Below are positions 1 to 11,788 of a DNA stretch of 64,000 bases, piece after piece. The stretch is from positions 514,213 to 578,212 of the forward strand of contig KL647292.1 in assembly GCA_000727475.1 (NCBI GenBank). The letters are read 5' to 3'. This DNA is from Sarcocystis neurona (taxonomy: Eukaryota; Apicomplexa; Conoidasida; Eucoccidiorida; Sarcocystidae). The first letter of the stretch is position 1. Every line of letters starts with the position of its first letter. Below the pieces are notes generated by a model, which ran no database searches, was not told the origin of the DNA, and saw only the letters and a list, made by a program, of their open reading frames with translations. A program made the translations under genes and the position numbers.

Positions 1-240
1 AGACAGAGAGAGACGGGGAGAGAAGAAGAGACAGAGAGGAGGAGGAGACAGGGAGAGACAGAGAGGGAGAGGGGAGGGAGGGAGAGGGGAGGGGAGACAG
101 ACAGAGGGAGAGAGAGAGAGGAAGAGACAGAGAGAAACTTGGAAGTGTTTTGTGCATTCGTGTAGAGAGAAAATACGCAAGAGACGGCGAAAAAGAGAGA
201 CATTGAGAGAGGAAGAGACAGAGAGAAGGGAAGGCACCTG
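1..240. repeat. GA-rich low-complexity tract at window edge
   Basis: The first 130 bases are almost only G and A in irregular GAGA and GACAGAGAG words, and the purine bias continues to about 240. No gene is supported here. Such tracts recur through the repeat-rich parts of the window. Confidence 0.85.
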
Positions 241-1027
241 GAGCTGCTGTTGTTGATGAAAGGGATTTGTCTATTGATCGAGGGAGAAGAAAAAAGTACC
301 TAAAAAATTACTTTTCAAGAGTGCTTCTTTATTCACAGAAAAGGCCAGAGGGGAGACAGAGAAAGGGAGAAACGGAGTGAGAGACAGAAAAAGTGAGGCG
401 ACCTTCTCTTCCCAGGACTGCTTCCCTGCTAGGAGTGCCTCGTGTATTTCGTCTCTCATGCGTAGATGTGGAAAGTGTCGTAGAAACATCCTGCAGGTGT
501 TTTTCGCTGGTGGAGGTGCATGTGAACGGAACAGAGAGACGAACAGCTTCTCTGCGATATGACGCACTTCTTCCTGCGACAAAATTCCCTACCACTGCAA
601 ATTCGTGTATCTCTGCTACACACACAGAGAGAAAAAACAGAGGAAAGTCGCAGGAAAAACATCTGCCACAAGAAAAGAAGAGACCCCGGAAAACGGGGAG
701 GCCGACTGCTTTATATGTGTATATATATGTGCATCTGTAACGACATATATATACATATATATATTCTGATGCATACACGTGTTACACGCCTGTCTATCCA
801 TACGTACAACGTATATCTACGTAGTAATTACATACATATATGTACATATACGTGTTATACATATAAATTGCACACGTGATACTTATATACACACATATAT
901 ACACGTGTTAAACCTCCGACCGTCTGTTTGTCTCTCTCCCTATATATATATATATATGTAATAATGTTATGTATGCACATATGCATATATATGCGTGTTG
1001 ACTTGGGGAGGCTCATGTACGAGAAGA

Positions 1028-1125
1028 TTATATATTGGGAGCAAATCTGTTTGCATTTGGTGAAGCCTGGAAGTGACAGAATATATGTTCTACATTCGGC
1101 TGAGCTCCACCTTTTCGATATTCCT
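1028..1125 (-). CDS. Candidate terminal exon of an unidentified minus-strand gene
   Basis: A minus-strand frame opens after a pyrimidine-rich stretch ending ACACAG (acceptor just above 1125) and runs 32 codons to a TAA at 1028-1030. The peptide begins EEYRKGGAQPNVEHIF and looks like ordinary protein rather than repeat translation. A possible upstream exon lies near 1245-1305, where one minus frame gives an Ala run flanked by Ser and Arg, but its phase at a GTGTCC donor does not match this exon. No domain is recognised. Other frames in the exon are also partly open, so the call is tentative. Confidence 0.3.
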
Positions 1126-1159
1126 CTGTGTAGATTTGGGAAGGGAATGACGCAGCGTC

Positions 1160-1890
1160 GTGCGCCGTAGAGAGAAGAAGTGAAGAAGAAAAGAAGACAG
1201 CAGCAGCGCAGAAGACTGGGCGAGGAAAGGAGGAGGAAGGACACTGACGCAGAGGCGCGTCGTGTGGCAGCAGCAGCAGCACCCCGCGGGGAGGGCAGGG
1301 AGGAACTGCACAAGTGTAGGGCCGGAAGAGCAAAGGAGACGAAGGAGAGGAAAGGCAGAAGAAGGGAAAGGAAGGAAAAGAAGAAGAAGAACCGAGAGGA
1401 AAGGGAAAGGGGAAGAAAGGAGAAGAGAAAAGGGAGACGGAAGGCCAGAAGATAAGAGCGACGAAGAGGAAGAAGGGGAAAAAGGGGAGGAGAAGCGGGG
1501 AAAGCCCAGAAAGAAGAAGCGCAGACAAGAGAAAAGGAGGAAAAGTTGAAGAGACAGAAGAAAGAATAGGGCGCAGAAGTGGGGAAAAAGAAGAAGAAGA
1601 CTAGAAAGAAAAAGAAAAAAGGAAAGGACAGATAGGAAGCAGAGAGAAGAGTAGAAAAGAAAGGAAACGAAGAAGAAAACGAGAGGAAGAAAAACGGGAG
1701 AGCGAACGGAAGAGAAGACGAAGGCACGTCTCCGCAGACCTCCAAGAAGAAGGGAAGGGAAAAGCGGAAGAGGACGCGAAGGCGGGGGGCAAGCGAAGGG
1801 GGGCTGAACGGGGAGAAGAGGACGGAAGAGAGGAAGAAGAGGGCGGAGAAGGAAGGGCAGGAGAAGACGTGGGGCAGGCCAAAGACGCAG
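1160..1890. repeat. Polypurine tract of about 700 bp
   Basis: The plus strand is almost entirely A and G for roughly 700 bases, interrupted mainly around 1240-1330 where a CAG run and mixed sequence occur. The minus strand is therefore a very long polypyrimidine tract, as expected of coccidian intron sequence on that strand. Long Lys/Arg/Glu frames on plus and Leu/Ser/Phe frames on minus arise from this composition and are not believed to be genes. Confidence 0.85.
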
Positions 1891-2159
1891 ACACACGCCA
1901 GCAGCGACATTCGCCTGTCCTCGGCTGGGGCAGAGCCGCCGAAGACGCAGTCGGCTGCGCTTGCGTGGGGAGATTTGCAGAAGAAAAGAAGAAGGGGAAA
2001 GCGAGCAAAGGCACCCCTTGGAGAAAATGAGGAGGAAATGAGGCGCCGAGGCGCCGTGTGTACGTACGGTCGCCCGTTGCTGCTTGGCGGCGTGGTGCTG
2101 TGTGATTGGCTCCTTCAAATGCTTCCCAACACAGAAGCGAGAAGCTCTGCCTGTTATCA

Positions 2160-2990
2160 ACAAATCTACACTTTCACATATATTGACACGTGTATTTGGT
2201 CACACGTATACACATATAAATATATGCGTAGTTGCTGTTCACATACACACAGACACGTGAAGTTTAAAACCTGCGCGCGAGCAGGAGTGTGCCCGCACAG
2301 ATGGAACGGAACAAGTCTACATAGGTTATATGTATCTATCTGTATAGATTTCCTGCGTATACGGAGAGAAGTATACGCAAGTCGACGTATATGTATATGT
2401 ATTAGTCTGTATATATCTCATGCGTACAGAGAAAAAGTTATCTCCAGGTATGTGTATGAACATGTGTGAATCGAGTTCTGTCCTGCTTTACGCGGAAAAA
2501 GACGCATATATGTATAATATATATACGTGTACACATACGTATGTGTACACAGCTTCGATCTATAATGATACGTACAGATGCGCATACATATATATATATA
2601 TGCATAGTTATTCTCATTTATGTGTGTGTAAGCGTATGCCTGCCTATATATGCGTATATATGTACATATATATATATATACACTTACGCGGCTGCTATCG
2701 TAGGTGCGCACAGAGTGTTTACATACACATATCTATGTATACTTTTCTGCACATATATATATATATATATATGTGCCTGTATCTGCTAGAGGCCTGTATA
2801 CATCTCCATATATACATACGTGTATTTTAGAAACCTGCGAGGACATATTATACATTTGTATATCCATTCCCATACACATACATATGTCTTCATATATATG
2901 TATATATATGTGGATGTGTGGGTGTGGGTCTGTACCTGTGTAGATGTGAAGGAGGGAAAAAGAACGTTTTTTTTGTTGAAAGTACAACAG
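2160..2990. repeat. Microsatellite field of TA, CA and TACA words
   Basis: Dense alternation of TATATA, CATATA, GTGTAC and TACATA words with no convincing exon on either strand. Open frames here translate to Tyr/Ile/Cys/Val/His-rich strings, a compositional effect. Similar fields occupy about 3390-3600, 6200-6500, 6750-7100, 9120-9360, 12180-12540, 13560-13860, 17140-17460, 21120-21240, 26640-27120, 28740-29080, 35640-36090 and 36840-37250. Confidence 0.8.
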
Positions 2991-3340
2991 GAAGTGACGA
3001 TGCGACAGAATATGCGCTTCCTTCTTTCCCGACTCGTGATTTCCCCTCCCCAGCGCTGTTGTTCGCAGGGCGCGCAGGCCTCGGGGAGGGCAACCGCCGG
3101 TCTGTTGTTGTTCTTATCTTTGTGTGTTGAGGATACTATTTTCCTCGACAAAAAGTTCACGCACGTCTTGTAAAATGACCCGCGCGCGTGCCCGTGCGTG
3201 CCGCGGCTTCCTTCGTCTGCCTCTTTCACAGGAAGAAGTGGAAAACTAGAACTTTCCAGTTCCTTTTTCCTCTCTTCCTCATTTAAAAAGAAGTGGATCA
3301 AGCCACGTCCACTTCCCAAAGTTCCTCTGTCTCTCTCCAC
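2900..3340 (-). CDS. Possible coding segment, unidentified protein
   Basis: Between two microsatellite fields the sequence becomes complex and one minus-strand frame stays open throughout. Its peptide is charged and non-repetitive, for example GLIHFFLNEEERKKELESSS near 3270-3320. A second minus frame is open at 2970-3095. I cannot choose exon borders and no domain is recognised. It may be an exon of the minus-strand gene suspected near 1-2 kb or simply unconstrained intron. Confidence 0.22.
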
Positions 3341-3452
3341 TAAACAAAGAGAGTAGACAAGGCCACGCGTGCACACAACTGTCTCTCTACGCATGTGTAC
3401 ATGGGTATATCTGTGTGTGTGGACGCACGGGTGCATTCATGCATGTGTTCAC

Positions 3453-3483
<31 letters not shown>

Positions 3484-3511
3484 CATATATGTATATATAT
3501 ATGTATATGTA

Positions 3512-3533
3512 TGTAGATAGATAGATAGATAGA
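3512..3533. repeat. (TAGA)n microsatellite
   Basis: About five uninterrupted GATA/TAGA units directly after a (TA)n and GAGAGA tract at 3450-3510. Confidence 0.8.
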
Positions 3534-4055
3534 TGTATGAAATTCCTCACGAAATACATGTATGTATGCACAGAAGTACATAGGTATAGAGGTCTACATT
3601 CGTAGATGTATGTATCTTATTATGGAGGTGCACACATCTATGTACATACCCGTCCGAAAACAGCGCGAGGTATTTTCCTCTCTTCGCACATATACACATA
3701 TGAAAGACAGACTTATTGGGCAAAAATTTCTCTTTATATGCATATATGTACTTGTACAGGTACATACAGAAGGGGAACACACGCTTCACGACACAAAGAG
3801 TTGCTTTCTTTTAAAAAGCGGCAATTAAGTTTTACAGGCCTGCGCGCGCTGCTCTGCCTCAGCAGGCACGTTCTTACTCATTTTCAGCAGCAGAAGAAAA
3901 TGCGGCACCTTCTGCCTAGCAGCAGCAGTGTGTTGCACGCACCCGGAGCTGCAACTGACGCCGCAGTGGTTGCGCAGGAACAGCGGAGGAGAAGGCCGAG
4001 AGTAGTGCGGTAGCGACGGCAGAGGCAGCAACGCAGAAGCAGCAGCAGCGGCAAA

Positions 4056-4255
4056 CGCGCAGGAGCAGCAGCAGCCACAGTGCACAGGAGTAGCAGCATC
4101 AACAATGCGCAAGAGTAGCAGCAGCAACAATGCGCAAGAGTAGCAGCAGCAACAGTGCGCAAGGGTAGCAGCAGCAACAGTGCGCAAGAGTAGCAGCAGC
4201 AACCGGGCGCAAGAGTAGCAGCAGCAACAGTGCGCAAGAGTAGCAGCAGCGACTT
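4056..4255. repeat. 25-bp minisatellite, eight tandem units
   Basis: Eight consecutive 25-base units fill exactly 200 bases; the consensus is TGCGCAAGAGTAGCAGCAGC followed by AACAG. The first two units (4056-4080 and 4081-4105) are the most diverged. Because 25 is not a multiple of three, each unit shifts the frame by one and every third unit returns to the same frame. All three minus frames stay open and encode the same 25-residue periodic peptide, while plus frames are stopped by TAG within the unit. No flanking exon on the minus strand could be proved. Confidence 0.93.
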
Positions 4256-4609
4256 TCTGCTGTATCTGCGAAGATGCCTGACTTGTGCTGGGCCCGCGCA
4301 AGCGTCCGGCCTCTCACGGCTCTCAGCATCTGATACATGGTGCAGTTGCCTGTCTGCACGCATTTGCGTGTGTTGATTTAGTGTGCTCGGGAACGGCAAC
4401 GTATAGGTGCTCCAGACGTATAATTCCGACACGTCGCTGTCTACACGTGTCGCTCTCTTCCATTGAAACATGCAGAGATGATGACTCTTCATCTCTTCCG
4501 CAGACAAAGACAGACACGCGCAGGCAACGCATCACGCGTCCTCTGTAAGCGAGACGTGTCATTTCCTTGTACGCAGTGATTACACACTCTATGGCGTTGT
4601 CATGCACAT

Positions 4610-4613
4610 AGAA

Positions 4614-4646
<33 letters not shown>

Positions 4647-4740
4647 TAGACATAGGTACACCCACACACACATACATACACAGATACGTACATATACACA
4701 TACATACATGCACACGTACATACACACACACACACAGACA
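4610..4740. repeat. (CA)n-rich microsatellite
   Basis: Repeated CACACA and CATACA blocks. The minus frames give Cys/Val/Tyr-rich artefact peptides. The stretch from 4255 to 5050 otherwise holds mixed sequence with no supported gene. Confidence 0.8.
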
Positions 4741-5059
4741 CTGCATGCACCTCGCCAGATTCTGTATCTTGTGGTGAGTTCGCACTTGACGCGCGCAATA
4801 ACCTCGCGTGACTACCCTCAGACGCTGCGAGCATTTTTCGCAACGAGTACTTCTCAACGAGTATATCTGCATCATAATTCCTTAAGAACTATTACGCTAT
4901 AACGGAGGCGCATTCGTTACAAACGGAAGAGACAGCCCTTTTTATCAAAGTGGTTTCCTCCATAGATACTTTTGTGAAGGCGCATGCATGAAAGGACGGA
5001 GAAACGAGCCCTCTGGGTAATTGGGACTACCTTATACAAGCCGATACATACATGTACAC

Positions 5060-5190
5060 CTGCCTGTTCGTTAGCATGTCCGGAGCCACACATATACATC
5101 TGCGTCTTCATTTGCCGGTGCGGAGCCACAGGCATACATCTGCGTGTTCATCGGTGCGGAGCCACACATATACATCTGCCTGTTCATCAG
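5060..5190. repeat. Imperfect tandem repeat with CGGAGCCACA core
   Basis: The ten-base core CGGAGCCACA occurs at 5081, 5121 and 5156, each followed by CATACATCTGC and a TGTTCAT or TCTTCAT block. Spacing is 40 and 35 bases, so this is an irregular minisatellite of about three to four units. Sequence from 5200 to 5600 is complex and open in several frames but no exon could be fixed. Confidence 0.75.
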
Positions 5191-7713
5191 CCACATGCTA
5201 CGAAGCGCTAGGTAGCTATTGTTGCCAATTCCGCACGTGACGGAGTTTCGACGTTGTTCCCAGGCAGTATCCGGCTGCGTTTTTGCGTCACGGGTCCGGG
5301 AACACCTGCTGTGTGTGTCTGCGAATTTGCCGGGGACCGGCTCCCGCGGAAAATTCGAGGTAGTAATGGAAGTCCACATGCATAGGAAAACTAAAGGTGT
5401 CGACGCGTACACACATCGTCTAGATTTGCGTCGACCGAACGGAGTAGTAGCGAAGGTACTGTCGACTGCAGCAGTAGCAGCAGCAGCTGCTTCGCGTGTC
5501 TCTTTGCAACACGGACGCCAAGAACTGACTACAGCGGTCCCTTGTGCCGCACGACGACTTCTTTGCGACCACGTCTATATATCCACGTCGTATACAAAAA
5601 CTCACACGAAACGCGTGCACATAAATCCATAGTTATGAATAGGTAGGTATACCTGTGTGTGAATCTGTCTGGGCCTACAAGGAGAAGGCTACACCCAGAA
5701 CGAGCTGCCAGCCGCCATGCGTCCCATACATGCGCTCCTCTACCGACACAAACGTATCTTCAAATATTTGCAGCTTTCGCCCGCTCTCTCTCTCTCACTC
5801 AACACATACATGCATACACATATATAAACGACCACATATCCATATGCGTATATATGTGTATACGTGTATGCACGCGTGTATATGCAAATATATATCCGTA
5901 TGTATCGGTAAGTATGTAAATGTGTGTGGGCGTAGATACATGGGGCTCTCCTTATAGCTACTGGCGTACACATGCCACACATACGCTTCTACACACAAAG
6001 ACGTATATTCAAAGTCTATGAGTGTACAAAAACACATTCGTGTGCGCGACCGCTGCTGTAGATAAACCTGCGTCTTTCTGCAAGCGAAGCTGCGCTGTGT
6101 GGCTGCAGCAACATGCGTCGAAATGTTGAAAAACACATCTGCCTCCCCGCGTACATCTCCCGGTCGACGACCAACACAAACATCTGTCGCTGTGTACTAC
6201 GTCAGCCGCATATATATATATATATATATACGTATACATGTGTATCCGTATCGAATATATACGAATATATCTACATATAGGCAGAGAAATGTAGAGAGGG
6301 ACACAGAGAGAGATACACAGAAAATATGGCGATATAAATATATATGCGCGCCCGTATATATACAAATATATACGTGGCCAGCTACATGTATGCGGGGAAA
6401 TACTCATGTATACGTATATACATATATATAGAGAGAGAGATAAGTGTACGTGCCGTTACACGGGTGGACACGTATATATATCTATGTATATATATATATG
6501 CTGTGCAAGTCAATATTTTCCCGTTCGCAGATTGACTGCGCGTCCATACATAGATGGCCACGTGTAGTAGCACGTCTTTCTCGACATTTGCAGAGACTGT
6601 CTCCTACATCTAGCGGAAGACTGTCAGTCTTTTTAACAGCAAGGACTGCTGCAGAAATCGTCTGTCGCGTGAAGCCAAAATTTCCTCGCACCCACGCGAC
6701 TTCCCTCCTACGGCGTGCCCCTTCACGTGGCCCGCCAAAACAACTGCACTACAAATATATATATCTATATATATATATATGCATGCAGATATGAACAATA
6801 GAAAGTCACATATATATACATATATGTGTACAGCGCGACAGAAAGAATCGATCGAAGCTCATTTATATATGTGTGTACACAGGCACGTATATTGGTCGAC
6901 GGTTAAAACGATTCAAAAATTCCACATATATATATATATATATGTATATATCGAGTCACACAAAGTCACTTGAAAATCGTGTACATAAATATATGTATGT
7001 AGCCGGACAGATACGAGAAACCGACGACCATTCATATATATATATACACATGTACACGGCGGTAGAGACAATAATCGAAGCTCGTACATGTATATATGTG
7101 TGTGTATAGCGCCACGTCGTTACTATTGCGAGGTAGAGAAATACGATTAGACCAAGAGGTGTGAAGTGTGGCGGAAGAAGTTGCAAGAGATACAAAATGA
7201 CGTTTACAAAGAATTCACTCGGGCATCATCCACCTGCAAGAAGCCTCTTCGTTTTCGTCAAATCTTCGTAAAGAAATTGTCGCACACACGTGCACGTCTT
7301 CTCATAAATCAGAAAGTCGACCAAATATTTAATACATACACACATGTGCCATGCATGAGCGCGAGTTCACGCACATTATCAACGAAATGCTGACGTGGAA
7401 ATGTATGTTGGGATGTCTAGAAAGAAATACATTTGTGTCTACGTAGAAAGACATACAACAAAAATAACGAAGACACACACATACACACACATACGCACAC
7501 ACACATACGCACACACACATACGCACACACACGTACACGCATACATACAAACTCTCCTTTCATGTCTGGAAAACGCTTCCTCCTTTTCTCTCTCTGCTGA
7601 TCTCTGATTGAAATGCCGAAGCGTTGGTGATTCACGGCCGCGTCTCGTCTCGGCGTCTTGTTTCAGCGGGCGTGTTTGGCGTCTCGTCTGGTGTAGACGA
7701 GCATATTCGCCAG

Positions 7714-7855
7714 GGGATTCGTATGTACCTCTACACCCGCAGCAGCCGCAGCAGCAGCCTCGGCTGCAGCGCAGCTCTCGAGGTCTTCTGCTGCTGCAAC
7801 TGATGCGTCTTCCGCAGCAGAGGGAAACGGATACAAAGGATTTACTGTGACGTAG
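7714..7855 (+). CDS. Candidate terminal exon with poly-Ala run, unidentified gene
   Basis: An acceptor ATTCGCCAG ends at 7713. With one base completing the previous codon, the following 46 codons run to a TAG at 7853-7855. The peptide carries seven consecutive Ala residues, then an Ala/Ser-rich part, and ends EGNGYKGFTVT. GCA-coded Ala runs of this kind are typical of coccidian exons, and the frame is preferred over the overlapping poly-Gln frame because it gives a more balanced tail. A phase-compatible short upstream exon may end at a GTGTAG donor near 7690. No domain is recognised and upstream exons at 7160-7330 are only suspected. Confidence 0.4.
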
Positions 7856-8439
7856 ATGTAAGTGGTGTACCTATAAACAAAGCATGGACAGCGTACATGT
7901 CTCCGCGTCTCGCCGTCTCCTTTCCTCCCCGTCTCCTTGTCTCTCTTTTTTTCTCCCCTTTCTCTTGGTCGAAGTATGCAACATTACCCCCTTCCCTGTG
8001 TGTTCCTCTTGACCGTCCATACCCCTGCAGATGCAACGCTACGTTGTTCTCTTTTTCGTCGCTCTTCTCCCACTTTCTTCTGTCGCTTTCTATCCCTCTG
8101 TGTGTGTGTGTGAACACCCACGAACACAAACTCGTCGGGAAAGTGTGAGAGAAACTCAGAAAGGAGAATCGCTCTGCATGCGGAAGAAAGACGTACATAG
8201 ACACATACACGCACACATACACACACGTGCACAAAGACCTACACAGCAAATACAAGAAATTCGCACGGATGTCATCCCTGTCTTTCTCGTCATACAAATA
8301 TACACACAGAAATGGCTCTGTGTGGTGCAAGAGAGAAAACACGTGCAGCAGCTATACGCGCGAAGACCAACACAACTCCACTACACAATTTGTCAGCATT
8401 AAAAAAAACTCCCAACAAACATCCGCACCTTCCCACACA

Positions 8440-8559
8440 CACAGAGACACACACACACACGCATATATGCTTCATATACATACACATACAGATCCACCCA
8501 CACACATATGCACACATACATACAGATATATATACACACACACACAGACGCAGGGATAG

Positions 8560-8596
<37 letters not shown>

Positions 8597-8880
8597 ACAC
8601 ATACAGATACGCACACACCGATACAGATACGTATACAAACACACATACATACACACACATACACATATATACACATATACGCAGATCCACCCACATACAT
8701 ATGCACACCGACATACAGATACACCCAGACATACAGATTCAGATACACAAAGACATACAGATACAGAGACATACAAATACACATACAAGCGGATATATAT
8801 ATACATATACATACACGCACATATACACACAAACACGCAAATATATACATATACACACAGAGATATACACAGAGGCATAA
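8440..8880. repeat. Long (CA)n and CATACA microsatellite array
   Basis: More than 400 bases of CACACA, CATACA and CAGATA words, including a nearly pure (CA)n run around 8563-8595. Open frames on both strands over this array, some above 200 codons, consist of Thr/His/Tyr or Cys/Val repeats and are rejected as genes. Confidence 0.88.
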
Positions 8881-9559
8881 ATATTTGAGTTCTGCTGCCG
8901 GGGTCGTAGTCGACGCAAAGAGGCATTTCGGCAGAGAGAAGGAGACGGAGGGAGCGAGACAGGGAGACGGAGACGGAGACGAAGACAGACGGGGGGAGGA
9001 ACGTGCGTGAGACACACAGAGGCAGCAGAAAGACAGACATACAGAAAGAGGGGAAGTCGCCAAGAGCACGTCCGCTGTTCTCTTCTTCAATAGAGTATCA
9101 ATATGGACGTAGGAGCGCATGTGTGCGTACGCATATACATACACACATCTACAAACTTCCTATATGATGCGTTCGTATGCCACTAGCATACACATATATA
9201 CACACATATATTACACTAGGCCAGTAATATGTACCTATACATATATTTCACACAACGCCAGTATTACAAACCTATACATATATATATATATAGTATACTA
9301 CGGTAGGAATATGTGTATATATACATATACATATATGTACATATATGTATACACGAATCGAAGCCTCTCCATACGTACAAGAAAAGGCGCACATTCGTAC
9401 ACACTTGTGTACATGCAGATGGAGGAGGACGCTGGAAATTAGGAAATAAATGTGTAGACAAATAACATGTGTAAATGAAAATACGTTACACACCATACTT
9501 ATTCACACACGCATATGTGTAGAGGAAGATGCACACCAACACGCGTATGTATGTCATAC

Positions 9560-10190
9560 ACACACAGAAGAACACGGAGAGAGTAAGACAGAACAGGAGA
9601 GAGACACGGAGACAGGGCGACAAATCTTAAAAAAAACGTACATTTTTCTTTTTTGCAACTTCATTTGCGAACCCCGGCAACCAACGGGGCAGACATCCCC
9701 GGGTGGTGAAAAGAGAGAATGCGGGAACGAAAGAAAGAAGAATGGAAGGGGAGACACAAAAGAAATTTCCTCCCCAGCTCTGACCAGAAGAACACAAAGT
9801 GAAACAGAAGAAGAATAAGAAGAAGCAAGAAGACCTTTTCCTCCTCCTTCTTACGTCTGACCTGAAGAGACACCGCGCGCGACATATGATGGGAGATATC
9901 CGTGTGGCAGAGCGGAAAGGGAAGCGAGAAAAACGGGACGGAAAGCGAGGGAAGGCCGCGACGAGACAGAAAGGAAAGGAAAAGAGCACGACGAAGGAAA
10001 GGCAGAGAAGAGAAGCGGGAGAAAAGAGACCGACAGCAAGAAGGACGAAAGTGATCGAAAAAGCGGCGAGAGAAGAACAGCAGCGACAGCAAGAAAAAAA
10101 GAAGAGAGACAGGAAGAGGAAAACGAGACAGACAGGAAGAGGAAAACCAGAAAGAGACACAGAGAGGAAGCAGAAAAGGAAGAAAAGTTG
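9560..10190. repeat. Polypurine-rich tract
   Basis: The plus strand is strongly purine-biased over about 600 bases with AGAAGA and GAAAGG words. It ends at the candidate exon 10204-10278. The purine bias resumes from about 10320 to 10800. Reads as minus-strand intron or untranslated sequence. Confidence 0.7.
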
Positions 10191-10203
10191 TTGTGTCGCG
10201 TAC

Positions 10204-10278
10204 CTCTGACCCGAAGAAGCAGAGCGCGAGTTCGTTGGCTGCCAGCGGTGCGTCGTAGCGATGCACGACGTATGGGGC
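10204..10278 (-). CDS. Candidate 75-bp internal exon
   Basis: On the minus strand a long C-rich pyrimidine tract ends in CTGTCTCAG just above 10278, and a clean GTACGC donor follows 10204. Read in phase 0 the exon encodes 25 residues beginning APYVVHRYDAPLAANELALC. All three frames are open, so the reading frame is uncertain. Read with one leading base it is phase-compatible with the last resolved AMPK beta exon (11789-11893), which makes it one candidate for a further exon of that gene. It could equally start a separate downstream gene. Confidence 0.33.
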
Positions 10279-11788
10279 CTGAGACAGGGGGGGGGGGAAG
10301 GGGTGCGGGACTTTTTTTTAAACGACGAAAAAAGGGAAGCTACAGAAAAAGAGTGACGAAGGAAGGGGAAACACGTGCACTCGAAAAAGCAGCGGCCGCC
10401 GCGAAAGGAGCAGCAAAAGAAGAAGACGGCGCAAAAGAAGGAAGTCGAGGACAAAGACGAAGAGGACGAGGAGGAGGAGGAGGGGGATGCAGAGGAGGCG
10501 GAAGAGATAGAGAGACAGAGATGAAGCTGCAGCAAAACAGCAAGTCGTCCTTCTGCTTCCTGGAAATGTGAAGCGACACGGGCCACAGCAGCAGAGTGCG
10601 GGAGACGGCAGGGAGGCAGAAAGTCCGGGCGGGTCGGGGTTGGCACTTGTGAAGAAGCACGTGGTTAGAAGACAGACAGAAAAGGAGAGGGGGCGGGAAA
10701 AAAAGTGAAGAAGAGAAAGGAAAAGGGAAACCAGCAAAACGGAAGAGGAATCCCCCCCAGAGACAGCAACGAGCAACACGCTTCTACGCAGGACGAGGAA
10801 GACATCGACTCGAACGAAAAATTATAGCCGCGTCACAGAAATACTCACAGTAAAAGTGACGACGACTTCTTACAAATGAGACATATATATTAGACATATA
10901 CACGTGCATATGTGTATATGTGTGTGTGCGTGGGGGGGGATATATAAGTGAACGGCTCTCTATCTCTTTCTGCATATATCGGTATATACGCACATACACA
11001 CATATATATACAAACACACACGTATATACATGTGAAGAGGGAGCCGTGACTACACAGACACACACGAATATATACATATATACGTGTATATATGTACATG
11101 TACACAAAAAGAAACTACTGTCCGTGTATATCTATCTGTGAGTGACATACATATATACACGTGTAATACAATATATACATATATATATGTACACTTTTAT
11201 TATGTATATGTGGATATGTGCACACATCTATGTAGACGTCGGTTTTACATACATCCCCGTGTACATATACAGATGTATTATGGAACATAGAGCAGTTACG
11301 TCTATACGTGCGCATATATGTATGTGTGGAGAAACGGAAGAAGTAACAGAGCTACAGACATGTAGAACACTGCGCCGGGGAGTACGTGTCTTCGAGTCGT
11401 CCTTATGTAAATACATGCGTCTTTCTACGGAGGAATGAAAGAAGTGAAAAAGAGCTAAAGCGACAAGTCCTGCTGCTGTTGCTGCTCTGCTGCCTGGCAT
11501 GGCACCCCACGCGTCACGTGCAACCTTACGCAGCACTTCCAGAGACAAAAGAAACATATTCTTCTTTCTTCCCCTGTGTCTCTCTCTTTGTGCTTTACTT
11601 TCTCTCATATATATAGGGGTGTATTTCTCCCCCTTTCTCTATCTGTGCCTCTCTATCTCCCTCTCTCTAGATATATATGTGAAGAGAGACAGTCCTGCAG
11701 ATGTGTCTTTGCAGGGAGACAATTTTCGTCGGCGACTCGTGAAGAAGAGAAATGTTGAGAAGCAAAAGCAGAAAACGACCTTCCGTAC

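Noticed and set aside
855..2163. Long minus-strand frames of more than 350 codons
   Set aside because: They lie on a polypurine tract and translate to Ser/Phe/Leu/Pro strings. The bias removes stop codons without selection.
8290..9144. 284-codon minus and 232-codon plus frames
   Set aside because: Products are Cys/Val/Tyr or Thr/His repeats from (CA)n and CATACA microsatellites.
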